NCBI RefSeq assembly: GCF_900156315.1
Contig: NZ_FTNI01000037.1
Span: forward strand, 26,061-90,060
Reading direction: 5' to 3'
Length of the DNA: 64,000 nt
From: Microbispora rosea
GTDB lineage: Bacteria > Actinomycetota > Actinomycetes > Streptosporangiales > Streptosporangiaceae
The position numbers were made by a program, and so were the translations under genes. A model generated the notes under the pieces. The model made no database searches and was not told the origin of the DNA. It was given only the letters and a program-made list of their open reading frames with translations. Below, in pieces: positions 1-7,990 of this stretch; the first letter of the stretch is position 1; the number at the start of each line of letters is the position of its first letter.

Positions 1-28
1 AGGGCCGAGACCCGTTCGCATTTAACCA

Positions 29-1321
29 ATGGCGTCGCGGAAACCGCAGTGCTTGAATGCCGCAGTGGCCTTGGACGCGGGGGAACTGCTGGCAGCGCAC
101 GATCGCAGCCTGCGTGGCTCCGGTTCGGCGCATCCGCGGTTGGGCACCGTGGTCGAGCGGATCGGACCGCTGACCCTCACGCACTACGGCACCCACTGCA
201 TTGTCGACCACCCCGCCCTGGACGCCTCGACCTCGGCCGCGCAGCTTGCTACGCAAGTGCAGCAGAGCGCGGCCGCGCGTGTGGAACCTGTGCAGTGGCG
301 CGTGTTCGCCCACGACGCAGAAGCGTCGCAGCTGACGGCCTCGCTCGAAGCGGCAGGTTTCACCGCGGGATGGGAGCGCAGTGTCCTGGTCGGCGAAGTC
401 GCCGAGCTCCACTTCCCCCAGCTGCAGCCGGAGTGGAAAGTTGAATCGGTCCGGTGGGACGAGCTGCAGGCGCAGCAGGCGCTCGACCTCTCCGCCAGCT
501 CCGGGCCGCACCGCGTTCCCCTGTCGGCCTGGCACGCGATGGGCTCGACCCCATACTGGGACGTCGACGTCCGTGTGCTGACCCACCACGGAAGGGTTAC
601 CGCGGCCTGCTGGCTGGAGACCGTCCGGGGCACCGCGTTCGCTGCTGTCGGGGGCCTGACCGCGTCACGTCCCGAACTGCTCGCCAAGCTGCCATGGTGG
701 CGGTTCCAGCCGCCGACGAAGGGGTTCCTGGTCGCCGAGGCCGACGGGCAGCTGCGCAGCGCCCTTATGGCCGTTGGGTTACGGGACGTCACGACGGTCC
801 GGTCCCACCACTGGACACCGCCGGGCGAGCCCGCTGCGACCCCGCCCGCGAGGCATTCTCTCCACGACGCCGGGTCCGGACGGATAGCGCGTCGCTGCGA
901 GGCCCGCATCGGCTTCGACTACGCCAGCGGGAGCGGACGGTATACCGCGCCGCTCGACTCGCGCCGCTGGTTCTACGGCATGCTCGACCGCGGCACTTCG
1001 GCGATCGCAGCCGCCGAAGGCGTCATCGAGCGCGGCCTGCGCGCCTGCGTCCGGCCCGGCGAATGGATCTACGAGTGCCGCCCCTATCTCAACGGCTGGG
1101 AGTTCGACCCGCACCGCGTCGGCGGTCCGGGACAGCCGCCCTGGCCGGGTAGCGCCATCGCCGACGACGAGTTCCAGTTCCTCGCCACCGCGGACGCCCG
1201 CCTCGGCACGTTCGCCCACTACGCCGAACAAGCCCTCGTCGTCTTCGGAGATGACCTCATCGAGCAGGTCGCGAATGACTTGGACCACCTGCTCGGTGGC
1301 GGCGCCTGGACCTTCGGTTGA
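29..1321 (+). CDS. GNAT-like / DUF2716 two-domain protein
   Basis: A 430-residue soluble protein with no signal peptide or membrane segment. The last ~140 residues (about 285-425) show the DUF2716 pattern: RRWFYGML, GEWIYECRP, then WEFDPHRVGGPGQPPWPG and LGTFAHYAEQALVVFGDDL. The first half (about 60-260) has the alternating strand/helix layout and a GF-x5-S segment like GNAT acyltransferases, but I see no clean acetyl-CoA loop, so catalysis is unproven. An in-frame TAA two codons upstream limits the start; no Shine-Dalgarno is visible, so the transcript may be leaderless. Cellular role unknown. Confidence 0.8.
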   Translation: MASRKPQCLNAAVALDAGELLAAHDRSLRGSGSAHPRLGTVVERIGPLTLTHYGTHCIVDHPALDASTSAAQLATQVQQSAAARVEPVQWRVFAHDAEASQLTASLEAAGFTAGWERSVLVGEVAELHFPQLQPEWKVESVRWDELQAQQALDLSASSGPHRVPLSAWHAMGSTPYWDVDVRVLTHHGRVTAACWLETVRGTAFAAVGGLTASRPELLAKLPWWRFQPPTKGFLVAEADGQLRSALMAVGLRDVTTVRSHHWTPPGEPAATPPARHSLHDAGSGRIARRCEARIGFDYASGSGRYTAPLDSRRWFYGMLDRGTSAIAAAEGVIERGLRACVRPGEWIYECRPYLNGWEFDPHRVGGPGQPPWPGSAIADDEFQFLATADARLGTFAHYAEQALVVFGDDLIEQVANDLDHLLGGGAWTFG

Positions 1322-1418
1322 GCACTCAGGTGACGATCCGTCATCAACTCGCGAATATCTGGCTCCGCGCCCCCCGTCCCATGATCCAAAGGACACGCCT
1401 TAGCCCCGCGCTGCCGGA

Positions 1419-2249
1419 TCAGGGCTGGGTGGCGAGGACGGTCACCGGGTCACCGACCCGGATTTCGCCGTAGTCGCGGGGGACGAAGCGGACGCCGAAC
1501 CAGGTCTTGCCGTCCCAGCGGCGGTGGAGGGCCAGGGTGCGGAGAGGTTCCTTGCCCTTCTCCAAGGTGGTGGGGTCGTAGGTGGGCACGGCGCAGCGGT
1601 CGCAGAGTTCGGACATGCGGAAACGGAGGGCGCCGATGCGGATCTCGCGCCAGGTGTCCTCGACATAGGGGGCGAAGCCGTCCACGACGAGATTGGGGCG
1701 GAAGCGGGCCATGTCGAGGGGGGCGGGGACCTCCTCCTGGCGTTCGAGGGCGCCCTCGGCGATCCAGTCGTCGAGCCGGCAGAGGGAGGAACGGGAGGTG
1801 ATCAGGAAGGGGGCGTCCCCGGCCAGACTGACGACGTCGCCGGGGAGGCCGCCGTGGGAGGCCGGGACGGCGCAGCGCCGGGGGTCGTCGAGCCATACGA
1901 GGCGGGCGGGTTTGCCCAGCAATCGGGTGAACCAGGTGTGGGCCTCCGGATGGGCGAGGACCACCGTGTCCACTTCCACGAAGTGGACGGGGACGTGTTC
2001 ACCGGTGGCCGGGGGGACTTTCAGCTGCGGCAGACCGGGAGCCTCAAGCAGAAGGCCGCCCTCGGCGGTGGGGGTGGCCACGACGGAGAGCATCCGCGGA
2101 TTCTCCCCGACCCAGTGCAGGTTGCCCGACTCGTCCACCACGGCCCACCGGCGATCCCCCGCCAGCCCCCACGGCTCCACGACCGCCGAATCAACAACCC
2201 ACCCAGAAACCGACTTCACCGGATACATACGGATCTCGGCCAGCTCCAC
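1419..2249 (-). CDS. MOSC domain protein (YcbX/MARC type)
   Basis: Expected to bind molybdenum cofactor and act in N-reduction or sulfur transfer in the cytoplasm. Residues 1-115 are the MOSC N-terminal beta-barrel, opening with the typical IRMYPVKS; about 130-270 are the MOSC core, with the conserved cysteine region SELCDRCAVPTYD and the final strand FGVRFVPR. At 276 residues it is the usual length for a stand-alone member lacking the ferredoxin domain. The start is a GTG. No molybdenum-cofactor genes lie nearby; it converges on the DUF2716 gene. Confidence 0.88.
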   Translation of the reverse strand: MELAEIRMYPVKSVSGWVVDSAVVEPWGLAGDRRWAVVDESGNLHWVGENPRMLSVVATPTAEGGLLLEAPGLPQLKVPPATGEHVPVHFVEVDTVVLAHPEAHTWFTRLLGKPARLVWLDDPRRCAVPASHGGLPGDVVSLAGDAPFLITSRSSLCRLDDWIAEGALERQEEVPAPLDMARFRPNLVVDGFAPYVEDTWREIRIGALRFRMSELCDRCAVPTYDPTTLEKGKEPLRTLALHRRWDGKTWFGVRFVPRDYGEIRVGDPVTVLATQP

Positions 2250-2501
2250 TCCGACAGCGTACGTCCGGGAATCACTCCTCGATAGACGTAAGCTCCCGCC
2301 GCTTCACCGCCAATTCGTCCCCGGCGACATGCGGCGCAGCCAGGCCGGCGTCACCCCTCCGCTCTCCCGGCCGGCGCCCACTGCGGCGGATATGCCGCGA
2401 TGGGGTAGCGATACGGGTGTTTTCCCCCTGCCAACCACACGACGGGCGCAGGCAACCTGGAAGTCCCTGGAGCAGTGCATGACAGCAAGGGGGAATCGAC
2501 C

Positions 2502-2693
2502 ATGTGCCGGCACCACTCGCAGCGCCCGTCGGCGACCGCTCCCGACCGCGCCGTGACCTGCCGGATCGGGGACGGCCTCCGGCAGGGATGGGGACCGCTG
2601 GGCGACGGCGTGGTGCTCTTGGCCGACAGCGGCGAGCTCACGGCCGGCGGACGGAGCATCCCCGCCCGCGAGCTGGTGGGGTGTGCGGTGTGA
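2502..2693 (+). CDS. small hypothetical protein coupled to an anti-sigma ATPase
   Basis: A 63-residue hydrophilic protein of unknown family. The ATG at 2502 has an AAGGGGGA ribosome site about 8 bases upstream, better placed than the ATG at 2475. Its TGA overlaps the GTG of the next gene (GTGA), so the two are translationally coupled. The position, directly ahead of an RsbW-like kinase, is where small accessory proteins often sit, but I do not recognise the sequence. It could also be a translational leader. Confidence 0.55.
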   Translation: MCRHHSQRPSATAPDRAVTCRIGDGLRQGWGPLGDGVVLLADSGELTAGGRSIPARELVGCAV

Positions 2694-3238
2694 GCATGAT
2701 CTACTCTCCTTTCCGGAACCAGCCGGTGCCGGCCTCGTACGGCTGCGAGGCGGGCAACCGCCCGCGGCGCCGGCACTCGTTCATCCGTGACCGCTGGCAG
2801 ACATTGCTACGGGTGGTCGGCGACCTGGCGATACAGCTCGCGGACAGCCCCGACTTCGAAGTGACCTCCTGGCGGTTGCCCGTGGAGACGACTTCATGCG
2901 GCCGGGCCCGCCGTCTGACCCGCAAGCAATTGAGCACATGGGGCATGGACTACCTGGCCGACGAGGCGGAGCTCCTGGTGAGCGAGCTGGTCGCGAACGT
3001 GCTGCGCCACACGTGCTGCGACGACCTCACCATGAGACTGTCGACGGTGCATGGGCTGCTGCGCTGCGAGATCGAGGACTGCAGCGAGGGGATCCCCAAG
3101 ATGCGCTGGCCCGCCCCCGACGACGAGAGCGGCCGAGGGCTGCACATACTGGACGCACTGGCCTGCTGCTGGGGGACCGATCGCACCCCGAGGGGAAAGA
3201 TCATTTGGTTCGAGCTGTCCTCCAAGGTCCGTCGCTGA
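2690..3238 (+). CDS. RsbW-like ATP-binding anti-sigma kinase
   Basis: A histidine-kinase-like ATPase of the RsbW/SpoIIAB type used in actinomycetes to bind or phosphorylate sigma/anti-anti-sigma partners. It is 182 residues from the overlapping GTG (180 from ATG 2696). The N-box is ELVANVLRH (about residues 98-106), and the G1/G2 boxes are a degraded DCSEGIP and SGRGLHILDAL. The first ~70 residues are an unconserved extension. It has no membrane segment. A STAS protein follows 278 bases downstream on the same strand, suggesting a partner-switch module; no sigma factor is adjacent. Confidence 0.85.
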   Translation: MSMIYSPFRNQPVPASYGCEAGNRPRRRHSFIRDRWQTLLRVVGDLAIQLADSPDFEVTSWRLPVETTSCGRARRLTRKQLSTWGMDYLADEAELLVSELVANVLRHTCCDDLTMRLSTVHGLLRCEIEDCSEGIPKMRWPAPDDESGRGLHILDALACCWGTDRTPRGKIIWFELSSKVRR

Positions 3239-3376
3239 CGGCCGCCGCTTTCCCTGCAACGGAACAGGAGCGAGCCACCTTCATGACAGAGAACGCGATC
3301 TGCCGGCCGCGGCCCTACCGAGGAGGCTTGAGAGGGAGCCGCTCGTGCCCAACCCCGAGGGGGTACGGCGCCCCGC

Positions 3377-3421
3377 GTCTCCGTGAACCGGGTCTCCGTG
3401 AACCGGGTCTCCGTGAACCGG
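3377..3421. repeat. three tandem 15-bp repeats
   Basis: Three perfect copies of GTCTCCGTGAACCGG follow one another, with a broken fourth copy after them, in the gap between the anti-sigma kinase and the STAS gene. No inverted symmetry is evident. The gap (3239-3515) holds no other convincing gene. It is one of several ~15-bp tandem arrays in the window. Confidence 0.9.
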
Positions 3422-3515
3422 TGTCTCCGTGGGCGGGGTCCACGCGGGCCGGGTCTGAGTGGAGTGCTACCCCCGGCTGAAGCTGGTCGCGGCTGACAAG
3501 ATTGGGAAGGACGAG

Positions 3516-3857
3516 ATGGGCAGGCTACACATCGTCGTCGGCCACAAACCGCCCCACACGGTGCTGGCTCTCGACGGGGAACTCGACGTGGCCACCGCCC
3601 CACACCTCGACGACGCGTTCGTGCGGGAGTGCGAGGCGGGCTACCGGAAGGTGATCCTCGACGTGGGGGCGTTGAGGTTCTGCGACTCTTACGGCTTGCG
3701 GATGCTGCTGCGCTTGCAGGACCGGTGCGTCGCGGACGGCGGCCGCATGGTGCTGGCTGACACGCGCGGGATGCTGGCCCGGGTGCTGAACCTGACCGGC
3801 CTCGAACGCGCGCTTGTCCAGTTCGAGACCGTGGAGCGGGCCGCGGCCGAGCTCTGA
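3516..3857 (+). CDS. anti-anti-sigma factor, STAS domain
   Basis: A 113-residue single STAS domain like SpoIIAA/RsbV, which releases a sigma factor by binding the anti-sigma kinase. The core is visible: LALDGELDVATAPHL, the strand VILDVGALRFCDSYGLRML with the conserved D-S phosphorylation site (DS in FCDSYG), then RMVLADTRGMLARVL. The ATG at 3516 has GGAAGG five bases upstream, so the upstream in-frame ATG (3459) was not used. It probably works with the RsbW-like ATPase upstream. Confidence 0.9.
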   Translation: MGRLHIVVGHKPPHTVLALDGELDVATAPHLDDAFVRECEAGYRKVILDVGALRFCDSYGLRMLLRLQDRCVADGGRMVLADTRGMLARVLNLTGLERALVQFETVERAAAEL

Positions 3858-3982
3858 CCCCCGCCCCCGAGCGGACGAGCTCGGTGGAGGCATTTCCGCG
3901 GGTGGAGCGGAGCCGGCTTCGCGAGGACCGGAGGTTCCTCCCGGCGCGGTGACCGACCCCGCCAAGGTCCGTGGACACCCCG

Positions 3983-4855
3983 TCAGCGGCCGATCTTGTC
4001 CAGCTCGGCGAGTTCCTCGTCGGAGAGCGAGAGCCCGGCGCCGCCGACGTTCTCGCGCAGGTGCGTCAGCGACGAGGTGCCGGGGATCAGGAGGATATTC
4101 GGCGACCGCTGCAGCAACCAGGCCAGGGCCACAGACATCGGCGTCGCATCCAGCCGTGCCGCCACCGTCGACAGCGCCGAGGACTGCAGGGGGCTGAAGC
4201 CGCCGAGGGGGAAGAAGGGCACGTAGGCGATGCCCTCTTCGGCGAGCTCGTCGATCAGCTCGTCGTCTTGGCGATAGGCGAGGTTGTACATGTTCTGCAC
4301 GCAGACGATCGGCGCGATCGTGCGTGCCTCTGCGACCTGTTCGGCCGTCGCGTTGCTGACTCCGAGATGGCGGATAAGACCCTGCCGCTGAAGCTCGACG
4401 AGCGTCTCGAAGGGCTCGGTGAGCGAGCCGGGCCGGGGTCCCCGGGCGTCGCCGAGCCGGAGGTTGACCAGGTCGAGCACATCGAGGCCGAGGGTTTCAA
4501 GGTTTTCGTGGACGGCGCGGCGCAGGTCTTCGGGCTGTCGGGCCGGGGGCCAGCCGCCGTGCTCGTCGCGGGTCGCGCCGACCTTGGTCGCGATGTGCAG
4601 CGATTCCGCGTACGGGTGCAGCGCTTCGCGGATCAGCAGGTTGGTGACGCGCGGGCCGTAGGCGCCGGCGGTGTCGATGTGGGTGATTCCGAGGTCGGCG
4701 ACCTCGCGGAGGACTGCGACGGCGCTGTCGTGGTCGGCGGGCGGGCCCATGACCCCTGGCCCGGCGAGCTGCATGGCGCCGTAGCCGAACCGGGTGACGG
4801 TCAGATCGCCCAGGGTCCAGGTGCCGCCGGGAAGCGAAGTGGAGAGCGTGCTCAT
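3983..4855 (-). CDS. aldo/keto reductase
   Basis: An NADPH-dependent oxidoreductase of 290 residues with a TIM-barrel fold. Visible family marks are DTAGAYGP (catalytic Asp and Tyr), the catalytic Lys in IATKVGA, the IRHLGVSN strand, and the cofactor-binding LLIPGTSSLTHLRENV near the end. Substrate unknown. It is transcribed divergently from an HxlR regulator across a 129-bp gap rich in GGTGC/GCACC half-sites, the usual arrangement for an HxlR-controlled redox or detoxification gene. Confidence 0.93.
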   Translation of the reverse strand: MSTLSTSLPGGTWTLGDLTVTRFGYGAMQLAGPGVMGPPADHDSAVAVLREVADLGITHIDTAGAYGPRVTNLLIREALHPYAESLHIATKVGATRDEHGGWPPARQPEDLRRAVHENLETLGLDVLDLVNLRLGDARGPRPGSLTEPFETLVELQRQGLIRHLGVSNATAEQVAEARTIAPIVCVQNMYNLAYRQDDELIDELAEEGIAYVPFFPLGGFSPLQSSALSTVAARLDATPMSVALAWLLQRSPNILLIPGTSSLTHLRENVGGAGLSLSDEELAELDKIGR

Positions 4856-4912
4856 GCCTTACGTCTTTCGTGTCGAACTAAGTGGTGCATAACGGTTCGA
4901 TGCATCAGTATT

Positions 4913-4953
4913 GGTGTGCAACGCACCGATAGGAAGTAGGCACTTCGGAGTGC
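4913..4953. promoter_or_regulatory. putative HxlR operator region
   Basis: The gap between the reductase and hxlR-type gene holds two dyads: GGTGTGCAACGCACC at 4913-4927 and GCACT-TCGG-AGTGC at 4940-4953. A further GGTGC lies nearer the reductase. Divergent control by the neighbouring HxlR protein is inferred from position and symmetry only. Confidence 0.4.
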
Positions 4954-4984
4954 GTAAGGCACCCACAGATCCAAGGAGCGGTCG

Positions 4985-5431
4985 ATGACGACGATGACGG
5001 CGGCACAGAAGAGGGCACAGGCCAAGGCGGAGTATGACGCCTTCCTCGCCGTATGTCCCAGCCGCAAGCTGCTCGACCGGATCTCCGACAAGTGGGTCAC
5101 GCTGATCCTGGCCGCGCTGGGCAGCGGCGGCGGCTCGCCTGAGCCGGGCGCCGACTGCGCCGGTGAGCCGCGGTCGATGCGCTACTCGGAGTTGTCCCGC
5201 CAGCTGGCCGGCGTCAGTCAGAAGATGCTCACCCAGACGCTGCGCTCCTTGGAGCGCGACGGTCTGATCACCCGCACCGCGACGCCGACCGTGCCCGTAA
5301 CGGTCTGCTACGAGCTGACCGACCTCGGTCTCTCCCTGCACCAGTTGATGCGCGGCCTGAAGGCCTGGGCCGAGATGCACATGGACGATGTGCTCGCCAA
5401 CCGCGCGACGTACGACGCCGGCGCCGCCTGA
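4985..5431 (+). CDS. HxlR family transcriptional regulator
   Basis: A 148-residue winged-helix regulator that is usually redox- or aldehyde-responsive. It contains CPSRKLLDRISDKWVTLIL, where one Cys precedes the helix, then MRYSELSRQLAGVSQKMLTQTLRSLERDGLITR (HTH, about residues 65-98). The loop before the HTH carries an inserted Gly/Ser-rich stretch with a second Cys (about 50-61), longer than usual. AAGGAG precedes the ATG. It likely controls the divergent aldo/keto reductase. Confidence 0.92.
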   Translation: MTTMTAAQKRAQAKAEYDAFLAVCPSRKLLDRISDKWVTLILAALGSGGGSPEPGADCAGEPRSMRYSELSRQLAGVSQKMLTQTLRSLERDGLITRTATPTVPVTVCYELTDLGLSLHQLMRGLKAWAEMHMDDVLANRATYDAGAA

Positions 5432-5618
5432 GCCCTCGTCCACGTCTGGAGTGCGCTTTCCGAGGCATGCCCGAGGCGCGATCGTGCTCGCCATCGCCCG
5501 GCCGATCACATCGACCGCCGTGCCGGATGAGACCAGGTCAGGGCGGCGACACCCCTTGCCGGTCAGATGACGGGCAAGGGATGCGGCTCCGTCGCGCCGT
5601 GCGCGCGGAGCGTGGCGG

Positions 5619-6104
5619 TCACCCGGTCACCTTCTGGAGGAACTCGCTCACGTTGACCGCGGTTCTGCTGATCTTCTCTTCGAGCGTGAGGGACTCCGGC
5701 ATCCGCCCGCCGGGACCGACGTCCTTCTTGCCTCGCAGGTAGAGGGAGCAGGCCAGGTCGGTGCAGATATAGGCGCCCACGGAGTTGCCGCTTCCGCCGG
5801 TGCGGCGGGCGGTCATCAGCGACACGCCGTCACCGGTGTGCGTGGTCAGGCAGAGCGAGCACATGCTGCGCCGTACGTGTCCGGCGTTGGGGGCGGCCCG
5901 TCGTAGTGCCACCCCCACCAGACGGTCGCCCTGCTCGGCGACCAGGTAGGCGCGACCCGGGGAGGAAGGGTCCTGCCAGCCCAGGAAGTCCAGGTCGTCC
6001 CAGGGCCGCCCATCCAGGTCCCTCGGTACGGCAAGGCGTTTGACCTCACCCTTGGTGCAGTTGACGAACGAGGCGCGGATCTCGCGCTCGGCAATTGGCC
6101 TCAT
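5619..6104 (-). CDS. FBP-type treble-clef zinc-finger protein (EF-G-binding FusB-like)
   Basis: A 161-residue protein of the actinobacterial FBP family, whose zinc-finger fold is shared with FusB proteins that bind elongation factor G. Two Cys pairs are visible: CSLCLT (about 82-87) and CTDLACSLYLRGKK (about 115-128). The N-terminus (MRPIAEREIRASFVNC) argues for ATG 6104 over the GTG at 6110. The first gene upstream is marR, on the same strand and not overlapping. Zinc binding is well supported; ribosome rescue or fusidic acid protection here is inference. Confidence 0.85.
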   Translation of the reverse strand: MRPIAEREIRASFVNCTKGEVKRLAVPRDLDGRPWDDLDFLGWQDPSSPGRAYLVAEQGDRLVGVALRRAAPNAGHVRRSMCSLCLTTHTGDGVSLMTARRTGGSGNSVGAYICTDLACSLYLRGKKDVGPGGRMPESLTLEEKISRTAVNVSEFLQKVTG

Positions 6105-6155
6105 AGGCACGAACCTATCGGTGGCCGGTTTTCAGGGCAATTGATTAAGTTTTCT

Positions 6156-6170
6156 CCTAGGGATCCTAGG
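6156..6170. promoter_or_regulatory. paired CCTAGG palindromes upstream of FBP gene
   Basis: Two CCTAGG palindromes lie 9 bp apart (start to start) in an AT-rich gap just upstream of the FBP-type gene. This could be an operator or promoter element; no -10/-35 pair can be assigned confidently. Confidence 0.3.
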
Positions 6171-6206
6171 AATGGCGGCAGGACGTACCCGACCGGCCGC
6201 GGGTGC

Positions 6207-6680
6207 TCACCGCCACCGCTCTTCGGGGGAGCCGGTTCGCCGACTGTGGTGAACCAGCAGCTTGGACAGCAGCTCGGTCAACTGCTGTCGCTCCTCGGGT
6301 GACAGCGGAGCCAGCAGTTCGTCCTGGCTTTCGGCCAGCCGCTTCTCCAGCCGCCGCAGCTGCCGTGCGCCCTCCGGGGTCAGCGAGACGATGTTGCGCC
6401 GCCGGTCAGAGGGGTCCGGGGCGCGCTCGACCAGTCCGCGCTCGGCGAGTTCGTTGATCGTCGCGACCATGTCGCTGAGGTGGATGCCGCTACGGCGGCC
6501 CAGCGCGGCCTGGCTGGCCGGGCCGCGCTCCTCCAGCGTCGCCAGCAGACGGTAGTGGTAGCCGCGGCCGCCGACCGACGAGAACCCGTCGCCCACCAGG
6601 CGGTGCGCGTGGTTGGCGGTCTGGCCGAGCAGCCAGCTGGGCAGGCCCTCCCACCGGGCGGGCGTCTCCTCGGTCTCCAT
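6207..6680 (-). CDS. MarR family transcriptional regulator
   Basis: A 157-residue winged-helix dimer. The HTH spans about residues 55-100 (SQAALGRRSGIHLSDMVATINELAERG) followed by the wing with DPSDRRRNIVSLT, a hallmark DxRxR-type motif. It is divergent from an epoxide hydrolase gene; the gap holds three AACG/CGTT-type dyads, so it probably represses that gene and itself. Confidence 0.92.
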   Translation of the reverse strand: METEETPARWEGLPSWLLGQTANHAHRLVGDGFSSVGGRGYHYRLLATLEERGPASQAALGRRSGIHLSDMVATINELAERGLVERAPDPSDRRRNIVSLTPEGARQLRRLEKRLAESQDELLAPLSPEERQQLTELLSKLLVHHSRRTGSPEERWR

Positions 6681-6692
6681 GCAGCCAAGTCT

Positions 6693-6761
6693 AACGAATC
6701 GTTTGGCGCACTAATGGTTGTGCTATCGTTCGGCAAGCAAACGTTGGCCAGCCTAACGTTT
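6693..6761. promoter_or_regulatory. putative MarR operators between marR-type and epoxide hydrolase genes
   Basis: AACGA-A-TCGTT (6693-6703) is a perfect dyad, and AAACGTT (6739-6745) with AACGTTT (6755-6761) forms a second with a 9-nt spacer. ATCGTT and AAACGATT half-sites surround them. The gap is markedly AT-richer than the flanks. Confidence 0.55.
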
Positions 6762-6794
6762 ATGAAACAAACGATTCCCTCCGGAGTTGAGACC

Positions 6795-7910
6795 ATGATC
6801 AAGCCGTTCCACATCGCCATCCCTCAAGCCGACCTCGACGACCTGGCCGACCGGCTCGCCCGCACCCGCTGGCCCAACGAGGTCGCCGACGCCGGGTGGG
6901 ACTACGGCTTCCCGCTCGCGCAACTCAAGGAACTCGCCGAATACTGGCGGACCGGGTACGACTGGCGCGAGCACGAGGCCGAGCTCAACAGGCTCCCGCA
7001 CTTCACCACGGAGATCGAGGGCCAGAACATCCACTTCGTCCACGTCCGGTCCGCGAAGCCGGACGCGCTGGCGCTGATCCTCACCCACGGCTGGCCCGGC
7101 TCGTTCCTGGAGTTCCTCGATGTCATCGAGCCGCTGTCGCGCGAGTTCCATCTGGTGATCCCGTCCATCCCCGGATACGGCTTCTCCGGGCCGACCCACG
7201 AACGCGGCTGGGACGTCGTCCGGGTTGCGCGGGCCTGGGCCGAGCTGATGCGCCGTCTCGGGTACGAGCGGTACGGCGCCCAGGGCGGCGACTTCGGCGC
7301 GGGCATCTCCCTGGCGCTCGGCGCGGTGGCACCCGAGCGGGTCGTCGGGGTCCACGTCAACTACCTTCCGACCCGGCCGGTCCCGGATGCCGGCATCGAG
7401 CTGTCCGAGACGGACGAGGCCCGGCTGGGCAAGGTCAGGCGCCTGATGGCGAACCGTCCGCCGTACCAGGCCCTGCAGGCTCTCACCCCTCAGACCATCG
7501 GCTACGCGCTGACCGACTCGCCGGTCGGCCAGCTCGTCTGGATCGCCGAGCGCTTCGCACAGTGGACCGACCCCCGCTCGGACATCGGTGACGACCGGAT
7601 GCTCACCGACGTCTCGCTGTACTGGCTGACCGCCACCGCGGCCTCCTCGGCGCGACTGCACCACGAGACCCCACGGGGAGCCGCGCCGTGCCCGGCGCCG
7701 GTCGGCGTGGCGGTGTTCGCCCACGACATCACGCAGTCGGTGCGGCCGCTGGCCGAGCGGCTTTACGACATCAGGCACTGGTCGGAGTTCGAGCGCGGCG
7801 GCCACTTCGCGGCGATGGAGGTGCCGGAGTTGCTCGCCGGGGACGTCCGGGACTTCTTCCTCACCCGGATCGGCAAGTCCGAGGGTCAGGGTCAGGTCCC
7901 GGGCGCGTGA
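6795..7910 (+). CDS. epoxide hydrolase family protein (EHN plus alpha/beta hydrolase)
   Basis: A 371-residue epoxide-hydrolase family protein, opening an epoxide through an aspartyl ester. Residues 1-110 are the EHN domain (FHIAIPQADLDDLADRL, WRTGYDWREHEAELNR). The hydrolase core shows the oxyanion HGWPGSFLEF, nucleophile Asp in QGGDFGAG, and the catalytic His in ERGGHFAAMEVPE. Start ATG 6795 has GGAG upstream; a longer frame exists but reads through the MarR operators. It is probably the target of the divergent MarR. Confidence 0.92.
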   Translation: MIKPFHIAIPQADLDDLADRLARTRWPNEVADAGWDYGFPLAQLKELAEYWRTGYDWREHEAELNRLPHFTTEIEGQNIHFVHVRSAKPDALALILTHGWPGSFLEFLDVIEPLSREFHLVIPSIPGYGFSGPTHERGWDVVRVARAWAELMRRLGYERYGAQGGDFGAGISLALGAVAPERVVGVHVNYLPTRPVPDAGIELSETDEARLGKVRRLMANRPPYQALQALTPQTIGYALTDSPVGQLVWIAERFAQWTDPRSDIGDDRMLTDVSLYWLTATAASSARLHHETPRGAAPCPAPVGVAVFAHDITQSVRPLAERLYDIRHWSEFERGGHFAAMEVPELLAGDVRDFFLTRIGKSEGQGQVPGA

Positions 7911-7990
7911 GCGTCGCCGGCGGAACGAGGGCCGTGCGGGCGGCGCGGCCCTCGTCGCGGGACCTGGCGGACAGGATGTGTCCGCAGGCG

